64,000 bases of DNA from Flammeovirgaceae bacterium (GTDB taxonomy: Bacteria > Bacteroidota > Bacteroidia > Cytophagales > Cyclobacteriaceae). Under the pieces are notes generated by a model that worked only from the letters and a program-made list of their open reading frames with translations, did no database searches and was not told the origin of the DNA. Within the stretch, counting starts at the first letter, position 1. The number at the start of each line of letters is the position of its first letter. Where the stretch lies: contig JAIYCV010000039.1 in the NCBI GenBank assembly GCA_027487845.1, positions 1 to 64,000 on the forward strand, written 5' to 3'. Below are positions 18,875 to 28,600 of the stretch, in pieces. Both the position numbers and the translations under genes were made by a program.

Positions 18875-19207
18875 ATGAAAGGAACAAACCTTGGCGAATT
18901 TGAAGAGCTGGTGCTGCTGACCATTGCGGCATTAATAAACGATGCTTACAGCGTGGGTATTTGTGATGAGCTAGAAAAGCAAACTGGAAGAACAGTAAAA
19001 CTGGGCGTAGTGCATGCCGTGTTGAATCGGTTGGAGGAAAAAGGCCTCGTGAAAAGTAAACTAGGTGAAGCCACACAAGCACGCGGTGGCAAACGCAAGC
19101 GTTACTACTCCATCACCAGTGCAGGTAAATCTGCATTATTGAAGTCAAAAGAAGTGCGCGATCAATTGTGGAGCATGATTCCGCAGCTGTCGCTTAAAAG
19201 GATTTGA
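18875..19207 (+). CDS. PadR-family transcriptional regulator (module 3)
   Basis: 110 residues: LGEFEELVLLTIAALIND at the N-terminus, VHAVLNRLEEKGLVKSK as the recognition region near residues 47-63, a basic wing with ARGGKRKRYYSIT, and a short tail LWSMIPQLSLKRI. It is the compact form of the three PadR proteins and a useful reference for the extended module 1 copy. It leads three co-oriented permease genes, the first 89 bases downstream, and is likely their autoregulated repressor. Confidence 0.92.
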   Translation: MKGTNLGEFEELVLLTIAALINDAYSVGICDELEKQTGRTVKLGVVHAVLNRLEEKGLVKSKLGEATQARGGKRKRYYSITSAGKSALLKSKEVRDQLWSMIPQLSLKRI

Positions 19208-19229
19208 GATCATAGACTTGGGCGATGAT

Positions 19230-19263
19230 AGGCGTCTGACACCTTAAAGGTGTCTTGACGCCT
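19230..19263. repeat. Nested palindromic element between PadR and permease
   Basis: Outer arms AGGCGTC (19230..19236) and GACGCCT (19257..19263) enclose an inner palindrome ACACCTT-A-AAGGTGT (19239..19253). No T-run follows, so it is not a typical terminator. It resembles a dispersed repeat of the REP or mini-palindrome kind. Its place in the 89-base gap between PadR and the first permease could also lower read-through or stabilise the upstream message. Confidence 0.55.
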
Positions 19264-19296
19264 GCTAGATTGGAAGAGTTGAATTCTTAACATTAA

Positions 19297-21966
19297 ATGA
19301 AAGACCTAAAGGATATATCACCACCGAAATGGGCAACTCAGTTACTCTCTTGGTATTGCAAGGTCGAGTTACTAGAGGATCTCGAAGGTGATTTGAATGA
19401 ATACTTTGAACGAGACATAAAAGTAAAAGGAGTAACGAAGGCAAAATTGATTTATGTTATAAATGTCTTCAAATTCTTTCGCCCGTACACCGTTAGGAAA
19501 CCTGAATTTATTAACACGTTAATTAATTGGATCATGTTGAGAAGTCATATCAAAACATCGATGCGCAGTGTAGCGCGCAATAAACTGTTTTCTACAATCA
19601 ACATTGTCGGTCTTGCTGTTGGCATGTCTGTAAGCTTGCTGTTGATTGCTTTTGCACACGATCTTTTGTCGTACGATAAGTTTAACGAAAAAGGAGAACT
19701 CATCTATCGGATTACCTCAAAGGCGAAATTTAAAGAAGGATATAGCAGCAAGTTCGCCACTACGCCAGTTAAGATTGGTCAATTGATAAAAGAAAAAGTG
19801 CCTGGAGTGGAAGAGATCACGATGCTACAGGCAGAATTTGCTGGCGATGCAAACATCAACGGCAATTTCGTTCCACTAACAGGGTTTTATGCCGAGCCTT
19901 CCATGCTCCGAATCTTTACGCTGCCATTGGCGAAGGGTGATCCGACCACTGCACTCACCGAACCTTATTCCATCGTACTTACGGAAACTTCTGCAAAAAA
20001 GCTCTTTCGTGCTGCCGATGCTTTCGGTAAGACCATTCATCTCAACAACCTCGATTACAAAGTCACTGGAATTCTAAAGGATGTTCCTTTTTTTTCTCAT
20101 TTGCAGTTTGAGTCGCTTGTTTCTTATAGTACCATTGAACCACGCATCGCAAAAGATCCAAATCTTTTGAAGTGGGGAAATGTATTTCAGCGTAACTATG
20201 CATATATTTTACTTCAAGAAAATGCGAATGCTTTTAACGTGCAAGCACAGCTGAATGCCATTTGTGCGCAAGAAAATAATTTAGATAAAGACGCACAGGT
20301 TCAACTTACACTTCTTCCACTATATAACATCATGATGGGTGATGATCTGGAAAATTCGATTCGCCCGGTGATGCCACGAATTGTATTGTGGGTAATCGGT
20401 GGATTGGCGTTTATCGTAATCTTGTCAGCTTGTTTCAACTACACTAATCTTTCTATTGCCCGATCAATGAGAAGATATAAAGAAGTTGGTTTACGAAAAG
20501 TGATTGGCGCTGGAAGAAGTCAGGTGCGCGCACAGTTTCTTGCGGAATCGGTAATCATTTCACTGATGGCTCTTTTGCTTTCATTCGGAATGTTCTTACT
20601 AATACGCCCTCAGTTTATAACCATCGCCCCAGAGCTATTAAAAATGGTAAAACTTGAAATAACGTTGCCCTTTATGTTACTGTTTTTTGCCTTCTCAATA
20701 GTAGTAGGTATCGCAGCCGGATTATTACCAGCACTCTTCTTCTCACATGTGAAAATTATAACGGCTCTCCGTGATGTATCCACAGCAAAGGTATTCAAAG
20801 GCCTGAGTTTCAGGCGCGCGTTGGTTGTAGTTCAATACACACTTACGTTGATCTTCATCACCAGTACAGCCATCGGATACGTTCAGTACAAGAACATACT
20901 TGAATTTGATCTTGGCTTCAATACGGAGAACATTCTTAATATCAGTTTGCAAAAAAACAACCCAGAGGAATTGATCAACAAGTTGAAAGCTTTGCCTGAA
21001 GTGTCGGGCGTTTCTCAATCTCGGCTACTAACTAGCGTAGGCAATGTTTGGGGCGGCTTCATCAAATATAAAGGCATACGAGACTCTGCACTTGTGTTTA
21101 CCAACATCGTGGATGAGAACTATATTCCATTACATCAATATGAGTTGATTGCTGGCCAGAATTTCATAACACGACCAAAAACGAAAGACGCGACCAGTGA
21201 AATCATTGTAAACGAAAAGACACTTAAGGCATTCAACATCGCCAATGGTGATCCGCAAAAGGCCGTTGGCGAAGAAATTGTTCTCAGTGGTTTCCAGCAA
21301 GTTGGTAGAAGGCTTATCATCGTGGGTGTGATGAAGGACTTTCACTACGGAAAACTTGATTCAGACATTTCACCGGTTGCGTTTACTTCTCTTACACCCG
21401 ATGCATTTCTAACAGCCAATGGTCGAGACGGCCTGATAAACGTGCGCGTAGATACCAGTGATCCGATCGAAACAATGGCCAAGATCAACGAGGTTTGGAA
21501 AAGCATTGACCCTGTCCACCCGATTGAAGCAAAATTTTATGACGATTCGATTGAGGATGCTTACAGCGATCTATCAGCGATGATTAAAGTAATTGGTTTT
21601 CTATCGTTCATCGCAATATCAATTGCATCCCTGGGATTGCTTGGCATGGTAGTGCTAGCCACCGAAACCAGGTTGAAGGAAATCAGCATACGAAAAGTAA
21701 TGGGGGCAAGCTCGGGTAACCTGGTATTCTTGCTTAGTCGCGGATTTGTGATGCTACTTGTTGTTTCAGCTTTGATTGCCTTGCCTATCACCTATCTCTT
21801 CTTTGAAAAGATGGTGCTTACGCGTTTCCCTTTTCATAAAGCGATTGGCCTGGAATTGTTTGCAGGACTGCTTACCGTTATGGGTATTGCCCTTATTATG
21901 ATTGGATCGCAGACATTGAAAGCTGCCCAAAGTAATCCGGCAGAAATACTAAAGAACGAACAATGA
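19297..21966 (+). CDS. FtsX/MacB-type orphan permease 1 of the plus-strand module
   Basis: 889 residues. The prefix belongs to a second subtype: PPKWATQLLSWYCKVELLEDL, then EGDLNEYFERDI and KAKLIYVINVFKFF. Helix 1 is near 101-125, the first FtsX motif RYKEVGLRKVIGAGRSQ near 394, the second RLKEISIRKVMGASSGN near 794, and the C-terminus NPAEILKNEQ. These details separate the plus-strand module from the minus-strand operon and indicate an older split of the two arrays. The stop overlaps the next ATG by four bases (21963..21966), the classic coupled arrangement. Substrate and partner ATPase are not identifiable. Confidence 0.9.
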   Translation: MKDLKDISPPKWATQLLSWYCKVELLEDLEGDLNEYFERDIKVKGVTKAKLIYVINVFKFFRPYTVRKPEFINTLINWIMLRSHIKTSMRSVARNKLFSTINIVGLAVGMSVSLLLIAFAHDLLSYDKFNEKGELIYRITSKAKFKEGYSSKFATTPVKIGQLIKEKVPGVEEITMLQAEFAGDANINGNFVPLTGFYAEPSMLRIFTLPLAKGDPTTALTEPYSIVLTETSAKKLFRAADAFGKTIHLNNLDYKVTGILKDVPFFSHLQFESLVSYSTIEPRIAKDPNLLKWGNVFQRNYAYILLQENANAFNVQAQLNAICAQENNLDKDAQVQLTLLPLYNIMMGDDLENSIRPVMPRIVLWVIGGLAFIVILSACFNYTNLSIARSMRRYKEVGLRKVIGAGRSQVRAQFLAESVIISLMALLLSFGMFLLIRPQFITIAPELLKMVKLEITLPFMLLFFAFSIVVGIAAGLLPALFFSHVKIITALRDVSTAKVFKGLSFRRALVVVQYTLTLIFITSTAIGYVQYKNILEFDLGFNTENILNISLQKNNPEELINKLKALPEVSGVSQSRLLTSVGNVWGGFIKYKGIRDSALVFTNIVDENYIPLHQYELIAGQNFITRPKTKDATSEIIVNEKTLKAFNIANGDPQKAVGEEIVLSGFQQVGRRLIIVGVMKDFHYGKLDSDISPVAFTSLTPDAFLTANGRDGLINVRVDTSDPIETMAKINEVWKSIDPVHPIEAKFYDDSIEDAYSDLSAMIKVIGFLSFIAISIASLGLLGMVVLATETRLKEISIRKVMGASSGNLVFLLSRGFVMLLVVSALIALPITYLFFEKMVLTRFPFHKAIGLELFAGLLTVMGIALIMIGSQTLKAAQSNPAEILKNEQ

Positions 21967-24581
21967 AGCAACAGCATCCCCCTCGCTGGGCAACTCGACT
22001 ACTTCGTTGGTATTGCAAACCATCGTTACTGGAAGACCTCGAAGGAGATTTGAATGAATACTTTCAACGCAGTATAAAATCCAACGGAGTAAGAAAAGCC
22101 AAACTCATTTATGTCATCGATGTATTCAAATTCTTTCGACTCTATACTATTCGCAAACCGGAATTTATAACCCTTTTAATGAACTTTATTATGATAGGTA
22201 GCTACATCAAAACTTCTGGCCGCAGCATTGCGCGCAACAAATTATATTCAACTATCAACATTGTGGGACTGGCCATCAGCATGTCGGTAGGGTTGTTAAT
22301 GATTTCGTTCATCAGTGACCTCTTGTCGTACGATGATTTTCACGAAAAAAAAGACCGCATTTATCGAGTAAACACAACTCGCCATTATTTGGAGGAGCCT
22401 GTTATGAATTTTGCTTCGACTTCGGTTAAGGCCGGAAAAAAAATCCAAGAAACCATTCCAGGAACGGAAACAGTCACAATGCTTCGCAGGGATTTCAACT
22501 ATGATGCCACGGTAGGTGAAAATATTCTTCCCATCAGCGGGCTTTGGGCTGATCAATCGTTGTTCAAAGTGTTTAGTTTTCCCCTGCTTCAAGGTGATGC
22601 GACTACCGCATTGAAAGAACCTTATTCCATTGTGCTTACGGAAAAGTCAGCGAAAAAATTATTTGGGCAAATGGAAGCACTCGGCAAGTCATTAAAGATT
22701 GATACGACCAACTATCTGGTTACTGGCATAGCCAAAGATGTTCCCAAACTATCGCACATGCGGTTTGATGCCTTGATTTCTTTTTCCTCTATTGAATTAA
22801 TGTCCAAAAGTGATCCCGATTTTCTTAGCTGGGAAAGCATTTGGTCAAATTATGTGTACATTCTTCTCCCTGAAAATGGATCCATTGAAACATTGCAGAC
22901 CAACTTGGACAAGCTAAGTGCTTTAGAAAATGCTGCTATTCAAAACACCAAAAACGAATTATTTCTCCAGCCCTTAAAGGAAATAGTCATTGGTCCACAC
23001 TACGAAAATGAAATTGGGAAAAACCTACCTGCGCTTATACTCTACGTCTTAGGTGGATTGGCATTTATAGTTATTATCTCGGCTTGCTTTAATTACACTA
23101 ACCTTTCCATTGCCCGCTCCATGAGGCGTTCACGCGAAGTGGGCATTCGCAAAGTGGTTGGGGCATTAAGAGGCCATGTGTTGAGCCAGTTCATTGTCGA
23201 ATCCGTCCTCATCTCTTTATTGGCCCTGCTGTTTTCATCCCTCTTGTTCCTTTTGCTAAGGAATCAGTTCCTTTCGTTGCATCATTTCATAAGTGATCTA
23301 GTTTCGCTGGAGTTGTCCGCAAAAATAATTCTCTACTTCGTTCTGCTGGCATTAATTGTTGGCGTGGTGGCTGGTTTTCTGCCAGCCTTATTTTTCTCGA
23401 GGATCAACGCTTTAAAGGTGTTGAAGGCTGCGTCTTCGCTGCAGTTATTTCGCCATGTGAGTTTCCGCAAAGCGTTAGTGGTTATTCAATATACTTTTTC
23501 GTTAATGTTTATTACGGTTACCATCTTGGGTTATAATCAATACAAAAATTTTTTGGCATTTGACCTTGGCTTTACAACAGAAAATATTTTGAATATTTAT
23601 ATGCAAGGCAATAAGAGTGATCTGATCATTCATGAGTTGGCTCAATTGCCCGAGATTACTCAACTTTCAAAATCAAGAATGATCACCAGCTTAGGGAGCA
23701 TGTACGGATCGCAAGCCAAATACACCAACTCTCAGGATTCCTCCAATATATGGCTGAATGTAGTGGATGAAAATTACATGCCCTTGCATCAACACAAGTT
23801 GATCGCAGGCACCAATTTTAAGCTAAGGCCAAAAAAGGGCGAGGAGAGCGAAGTGATCGTAACTGAACAAGTACTGAAACGTTTTAACATCAAAGACAAG
23901 GATCCCAACAAGGCAATCGGGGAAGTGCTTACAATAGATAAAAAGAATCTCACCATTGTAGGTGTGTTAAAGGACTTTCATTACGGGAGCGTTGATAAAC
24001 CAATTGAACCTGTTGCATTTCTTTATTCGGCAGATGAACCAAGTGGCTACATCAACGCAAAAATTTCATCCAATGACTGGCCCGCAACATTGGCCAGCAT
24101 TGACAAAGCGTGGAGCAAGATTGATAAAATCCATCCATTGGATGCAAAATTTTATAACGAACAAATCGAACAAAACTACTCATGGTTTTCAATAATCCTC
24201 AAAGTCATCGGCTTCCTCACTTTCCTCGCCATCTGTATTGCTTCGATGGGCCTCTTTGGCATGGTGGTTTTTACTACCGAAACAAAACTGAAAGAAATTA
24301 GCATTAGAAAAGTTATGGGTGCCAACGAAGTTAGTTTGATTTATTTGTTGGGCAAAAGTTTTTTGCTGTTGCTAGCGATTGCCGCCATCATTGCGTTGCC
24401 GTTAACATATCTGTTTTTTGACAAGGTAGTATTAACACAAGTAGCATATCATAAACCAATTGAGTGGAGCGAGTTGCTTGTTGGCTCACTGGGCGTTTTG
24501 ATAATTGCAGTTCTTATGATTGGCTCGCAAACCTTGAAAGTGGCGCGCACCAATCCTGCGGAAGTATTGAAAAATGAATGA
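21963..24581 (+). CDS. FtsX/MacB-type orphan permease 2 of the plus-strand module
   Basis: 872 residues, prefix PPRWATRLLRWYCKPSLLEDL, first FtsX motif RSREVGIRKVVGALRGH near 392 and second KLKEISIRKVMGANEVS near 777, ending NPAEVLKNE. A stretch of more than 200 bases from about 22018 is almost the same in the following gene (from about 24652), while the periplasmic regions differ, which points to recombination or gene conversion in the 5' part. Start and end overlap both neighbours, so the three permeases are probably one transcript with coupled translation. Confidence 0.9.
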   Translation: MKQQHPPRWATRLLRWYCKPSLLEDLEGDLNEYFQRSIKSNGVRKAKLIYVIDVFKFFRLYTIRKPEFITLLMNFIMIGSYIKTSGRSIARNKLYSTINIVGLAISMSVGLLMISFISDLLSYDDFHEKKDRIYRVNTTRHYLEEPVMNFASTSVKAGKKIQETIPGTETVTMLRRDFNYDATVGENILPISGLWADQSLFKVFSFPLLQGDATTALKEPYSIVLTEKSAKKLFGQMEALGKSLKIDTTNYLVTGIAKDVPKLSHMRFDALISFSSIELMSKSDPDFLSWESIWSNYVYILLPENGSIETLQTNLDKLSALENAAIQNTKNELFLQPLKEIVIGPHYENEIGKNLPALILYVLGGLAFIVIISACFNYTNLSIARSMRRSREVGIRKVVGALRGHVLSQFIVESVLISLLALLFSSLLFLLLRNQFLSLHHFISDLVSLELSAKIILYFVLLALIVGVVAGFLPALFFSRINALKVLKAASSLQLFRHVSFRKALVVIQYTFSLMFITVTILGYNQYKNFLAFDLGFTTENILNIYMQGNKSDLIIHELAQLPEITQLSKSRMITSLGSMYGSQAKYTNSQDSSNIWLNVVDENYMPLHQHKLIAGTNFKLRPKKGEESEVIVTEQVLKRFNIKDKDPNKAIGEVLTIDKKNLTIVGVLKDFHYGSVDKPIEPVAFLYSADEPSGYINAKISSNDWPATLASIDKAWSKIDKIHPLDAKFYNEQIEQNYSWFSIILKVIGFLTFLAICIASMGLFGMVVFTTETKLKEISIRKVMGANEVSLIYLLGKSFLLLLAIAAIIALPLTYLFFDKVVLTQVAYHKPIEWSELLVGSLGVLIIAVLMIGSQTLKVARTNPAEVLKNE

Positions 24582-27222
24582 TTTAATGAATCGTGAAAAC
24601 AAAATATCGCCTCCGCCTTGGGCAACTCAATTGCTTCGTTGGTATTGCAAGCCATCATTGCTTGAAGACCTCGAAGGAGATTTGAATGAATACTTTCAAC
24701 GCAACATAAAATCCAGCGGAGTAAGAAAAGCCAAACTCGTTTATGTCATCGATGTATTCAAATTCTTTCGACTCTATACTATTCGCAAACCGGAATTTAT
24801 AACCCTTTTAATGAACTTTATTATGATTGGTAGCTACATCAAAACCTCGGGCCGCAGCATGGTGCGCAACAAATTATTTTCGTTCATCAACATCGTGGGC
24901 TTAGCTGTAAGCATGTCCGTGGGCTTGGTATTGATTGGTGTGCTCACTGATGTTTTGTCGTACGATAAATTTCATCAAAATCATCAGCGCATCTCTCGGG
25001 TTATCGCTCGTTACGAGTATTTGGGAGAAAAGGGAAACAATTTCATGGCCACCACTTCGCTGAAATCAGCGAGGCTAATCAAGGAGAACTTTAGCGGAGT
25101 GGAAGACGTGGCCATTCTTCGCAGCACTCTTCAAGGCGATTTACAAATCGGTGAAAAGATAATTCCTCTCGGTGGATTCTGGGCAAACCCTGCGTTGTTC
25201 AAAGTATTTTCGTTTGAAATGATAAAAGGAAATCAAGTCACCGCGCTTCAACAACCATTTTCATTAGTACTAACCGAGACGTCCGCTAAAAAACTTTTTG
25301 GTGACCAAGACGCACTAGGTAAAACAGTTGTCCTGAATAAAGATAGATCATATACGATCACGGGTATAATTAAAGACATACCATTCTTCTCACACATTAA
25401 ATTTGAGATGTTGGGTTCACTCGGTACGCTTGAAATTATTGAAAAGGAAGATTGGCGCAAAGATTCCTGGGATGACGTTTGGCGCACGTGGGCTTATGTG
25501 CTTTTGTCGGAAGGTGCTGATACAAAATTGATAAAAACGAATCTGGACAACTTGAGTAAGAAAGAAGACCCGTCCGTAAAAAACACACACATTGAATTAG
25601 CACTCCAACCAATGGATAACATCATGTTTGGTGATAGTATTGGCAACGAAATTGGGCCGGTTCTTGGCAGCACATTGCTTTGGGTATTTGGAGGGTTGGC
25701 GTTTATCGTAATATTATCCGCTTGCCTAAACTACACTAATTTATCCATTGCCCGAGCACTGAGACGAACACGGGAGGTAGGGGTGCGCAAAGTAATTGGC
25801 GCGATGCGCAACAATGTAGTGATGCAATTTATGGTGGAAGCCGTGATCATTTCGCTGTGTTCGCTAGCTATTGCGATAGTGGGATTCTTCTTGATTCGAC
25901 CTCATTTTTTGAGCATCGAACCGGAGATCCAAAAAATGTTTACGCTGCAGTTATCACCGTTGATGCTCATTTACTTTTTCTTATTTGCTATTTTGGTCGG
26001 TGTCTCCGCAGGCATGTTTCCGTCATTATTCTTTGCAAAAGTTCAAGCGATTCAAGTACTAAAGAATACAGCTTCATTTGGTGGTTCAAAAAAAATCACT
26101 GGGCGTAAAGTGCTAATGGTAATTCAATACTGCATTTCTATCATTTTGGTTTGTGCCAGTATCGGTGTCTATCGACAATATCAACACTACGTAAATTTTG
26201 ATCTGGGTTTTAACACAGAGAATATTTTGAATATTTCGTTGCAGGGAAACAAACCAGATATTTTGCGAAAAGAGTTGAGTGAATTACCAGAAGTAAAAGC
26301 GGTGTCACAATCCATGATGGTAACTAGCGTAGGCAGTTATTGGGGCACCAATATGAAATATCATGGTAGCCCCAATGATTCTTCGGGAGTAGGGTTTAAT
26401 TCGATTGATGAAAATTATGTGCCGTTGCTCGGGCACAAATTAATAGCCGGTAGAAACTTTGAAGCCAAGGCCGATAGCACCAAAGAGAGCGAGGTAATTG
26501 TGAATCAACAAGTGTTGAAGCGATTTAACATTGGCAATCAAGAACCCGAAAAAGCATTGGGCGATGTCATTAAAATTGATGGCAAAGATTTAACCATCAT
26601 TGGTGTGATGAAAGACTTTCAATATGGCCGTGCTAATAATCAAGTGTCGAAAGAGATTGTATTTCGTTATTCAAAAAAAGATTCACGACTGATGAATGTT
26701 AAACTCCAGTCGAATGACTTGATTGCAACCCATGCTAAAATGGAGGCTATTTGGAAGAAGATTGATCCGGTACATCCGTTCGAAGCGCATTTTTACAACG
26801 AACAAATTCAAGAAGCCTTTGCGGGTTTGAGTGCTACAGTAAAGTTGGCAGGTTTCCTGGCATTTCTTGCCATCAGTATTGCTTCATTAGGATTATTGGG
26901 TATGGTTGTATTCACCACAGAAATCAGATTAAAGGAAATCAGCATACGCAAAGTAATGGGAGCCAGTGAAGGAAAATTACTTTACTTGTTAGGCAAAGGT
27001 TTTGTGTTCTTGTTGTTGATTGCTGCCGCGATCAGTATGCCTATTGTTATATTATTTTTTGAAAAAGTAGTGTTCCCCAAGACGGCCAATCATGCGCCTT
27101 TGAATGTTTTTGAAATGGTGCTCGGTGTTTTGGCAATACTAATTCTAGCATTGATCATGATTGGCTCACAAACGCTTAAGGCAGCAAAGTCAAACCCGGC
27201 AGAGGTGCTGAAGAATGAATAA
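24574..27222 (+). CDS. FtsX/MacB-type orphan permease 3 of the plus-strand module
   Basis: 882 residues from an ATG at 24574 that overlaps the upstream stop by eight bases; a second ATG at 24586 (MNRENK) lies just beyond that stop and is an alternative. The prefix PPPWATQLLRWYCKPSLLEDL matches the previous gene. FtsX motifs are RTREVGVRKVIGAMRNN near 401 and RLKEISIRKVMGASEGK near 787, and the C-terminus is NPAEVLKNE. It is the last gene of module 3. An AT-rich stretch follows it, without a strong terminator hairpin. Confidence 0.9.
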   Translation: MNDLMNRENKISPPPWATQLLRWYCKPSLLEDLEGDLNEYFQRNIKSSGVRKAKLVYVIDVFKFFRLYTIRKPEFITLLMNFIMIGSYIKTSGRSMVRNKLFSFINIVGLAVSMSVGLVLIGVLTDVLSYDKFHQNHQRISRVIARYEYLGEKGNNFMATTSLKSARLIKENFSGVEDVAILRSTLQGDLQIGEKIIPLGGFWANPALFKVFSFEMIKGNQVTALQQPFSLVLTETSAKKLFGDQDALGKTVVLNKDRSYTITGIIKDIPFFSHIKFEMLGSLGTLEIIEKEDWRKDSWDDVWRTWAYVLLSEGADTKLIKTNLDNLSKKEDPSVKNTHIELALQPMDNIMFGDSIGNEIGPVLGSTLLWVFGGLAFIVILSACLNYTNLSIARALRRTREVGVRKVIGAMRNNVVMQFMVEAVIISLCSLAIAIVGFFLIRPHFLSIEPEIQKMFTLQLSPLMLIYFFLFAILVGVSAGMFPSLFFAKVQAIQVLKNTASFGGSKKITGRKVLMVIQYCISIILVCASIGVYRQYQHYVNFDLGFNTENILNISLQGNKPDILRKELSELPEVKAVSQSMMVTSVGSYWGTNMKYHGSPNDSSGVGFNSIDENYVPLLGHKLIAGRNFEAKADSTKESEVIVNQQVLKRFNIGNQEPEKALGDVIKIDGKDLTIIGVMKDFQYGRANNQVSKEIVFRYSKKDSRLMNVKLQSNDLIATHAKMEAIWKKIDPVHPFEAHFYNEQIQEAFAGLSATVKLAGFLAFLAISIASLGLLGMVVFTTEIRLKEISIRKVMGASEGKLLYLLGKGFVFLLLIAAAISMPIVILFFEKVVFPKTANHAPLNVFEMVLGVLAILILALIMIGSQTLKAAKSNPAEVLKNE

Positions 27223-27310
27223 AAAAGTAGTAAGGCTTTTAACTTTTTGAATTTAGATTTTCGAGATGTTGATTTGCTAATTTTGATTACTGAACTTTAT
27301 CATCAAGAAA

Positions 27311-27976
27311 ATGAAATCAACATCACTTCAACTTACAGTTTCAGAAACCATTGGTTCAGTCTCTGCTGAGTTAATCGAAGCCGATTCCGCTATTGTGATG
27401 ATTACATTGGCTCATGGTGCTGGGGCGGGCATGAATCACCCCTTCATGGTTTCTTTAGCCAACGAACTTGCGCTACAAGGAATTTCAACAATTCGCTTCA
27501 ACTTTCCTTTTATGGAAAACAAAAAGGGAAGACCTGATGTACCTGCAGTTGCTCATCAAACAATTGAAACAGCGATAGTAAAGGCGCAAGAATTATTTCC
27601 GAGCCTTCCACTTTTCGTTTCCGGTAAATCATTTGGCGGTAGAATGTCATCTCAATACCTGGCGAAAGCGAAGCTCGATGTTGTTAAAGGAATTATTTTT
27701 TTCGGATTCCCATTACACCCAGCTGCGAAACCCTCCATCGAACGAGCAGAGCATTTAAACGATCTTAAAACGCCTATGCTTTTTTTACAAGGCACGCGCG
27801 ATGAGCTTGCCGAGTGGAATTTGATAGTTGACGTTACTAACAAGTTACCCAACGCGATATTGAAGAAAATTGAAGGTGCTGACCACGCTTTCAAAGCGGG
27901 AAAGCAAAATCTAGTCACAACACTTGGTCCGCTAACAAAAGATTGGATAAGCCAGTTTTCGGTAAACCAAAAATAG
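27311..27976 (+). CDS. Alpha/beta hydrolase of the KANL3/Tex30-like group
   Basis: 221 residues, cytoplasmic. An early oxyanion-loop motif LAHGAGAGMNHPFM (33-46) is followed by a nucleophile elbow GKSFGG with Ser107. The likely acid is Asp164 in QGTRDEL and the base His192 in GADHAF, so the catalytic triad is complete. The length fits small dienelactone-hydrolase-like proteins. The natural substrate is unknown. Monocistronic by spacing, with 88 bases upstream and 69 downstream. Confidence 0.82.
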   Translation: MKSTSLQLTVSETIGSVSAELIEADSAIVMITLAHGAGAGMNHPFMVSLANELALQGISTIRFNFPFMENKKGRPDVPAVAHQTIETAIVKAQELFPSLPLFVSGKSFGGRMSSQYLAKAKLDVVKGIIFFGFPLHPAAKPSIERAEHLNDLKTPMLFLQGTRDELAEWNLIVDVTNKLPNAILKKIEGADHAFKAGKQNLVTTLGPLTKDWISQFSVNQK

Positions 27977-28045
27977 CACATCTAAAATCTAACATTTTAA
28001 ATCATTTCTTTTTACCTTGACCTTGTATTCAAAACTTATTGGCGG

Positions 28046-28552
28046 ATGACTAAGGCGTGGTTAATTTTACTTATTCTTTTTGGCGTGAAATTAGGCAGCG
28101 CCCAAAATCAATTAGTCTTGTTGAAAGGTGAAAAGGTACTCGCCAGGTATAAAGAAGGGGAAGACATTACGTATAAGCTCAAAAAAGAAGCAAACTATAA
28201 AACGGGCTACCTTATTGCCGTAGAAGATTTTTTTATCGTTACCAGCAAGGATACCATTCCGTTGATCAACGTGGATAAAATTGATCTGCGAGGAAAATCG
28301 TACGATACTCGATTGAATGTTGCAGGAGCGGCATTAGTTACCATTGGCATAGGATATTTTGCTATCGATCAGTTCAACTCAATAGTGGTTAGAAATCAAG
28401 GGTTTAATGAAAGTGAAGGATCTTGGTTACCCGCTACCATTGCCACTGGCATTGGCTTACCTTTAATGGCGATAAAAAGGAAAAAGCATCATATAGGGTG
28501 GAAATACAAACTGCGATCGGCCTCACCCGGTTCACCTTTTTATAAGTATTGA
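28046..28552 (+). CDS. Hypothetical exported or membrane protein
   Basis: 168 residues. A signal peptide is seen at the start (MTKAWLILLILFGVKLGSAQ). A beta-rich domain follows (residues 22-85, containing KGEKVLARYKEGEDITYKL and FIVTSKDTIPLINVDKID). Then come two hydrophobic stretches, near 92-110 and 128-144, and a basic tail. The layout resembles small Bacteroidota envelope proteins of unknown function; no enzyme motif is visible. It ends 48 bases before prfB, whose promoter-like element lies in that gap. Confidence 0.6.
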   Translation: MTKAWLILLILFGVKLGSAQNQLVLLKGEKVLARYKEGEDITYKLKKEANYKTGYLIAVEDFFIVTSKDTIPLINVDKIDLRGKSYDTRLNVAGAALVTIGIGYFAIDQFNSIVVRNQGFNESEGSWLPATIATGIGLPLMAIKRKKHHIGWKYKLRSASPGSPFYKY

Positions 28553-28579
28553 ACCAGTACTACAAGCCAGTTTTTCCCT

Positions 28580-28587
28580 TACCTTTG
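28580..28587 (+). promoter_or_regulatory. Promoter -7 element of prfB
   Basis: TACCTTTG matches the Bacteroidota -7 consensus TAnnTTTG exactly, 13 bases before the prfB ATG. No convincing -33 TTTG occurs at the expected distance. The resulting leader would be very short. Confidence 0.45.
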
Positions 28588-28600
28588 CAAAAATTTTAAA

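Noticed and set aside
27222-27290. Terminator after the plus-strand permeases
   Set aside because: Only an AT-rich AAAAAGT/ACTTTTT pairing is possible, too weak to call.
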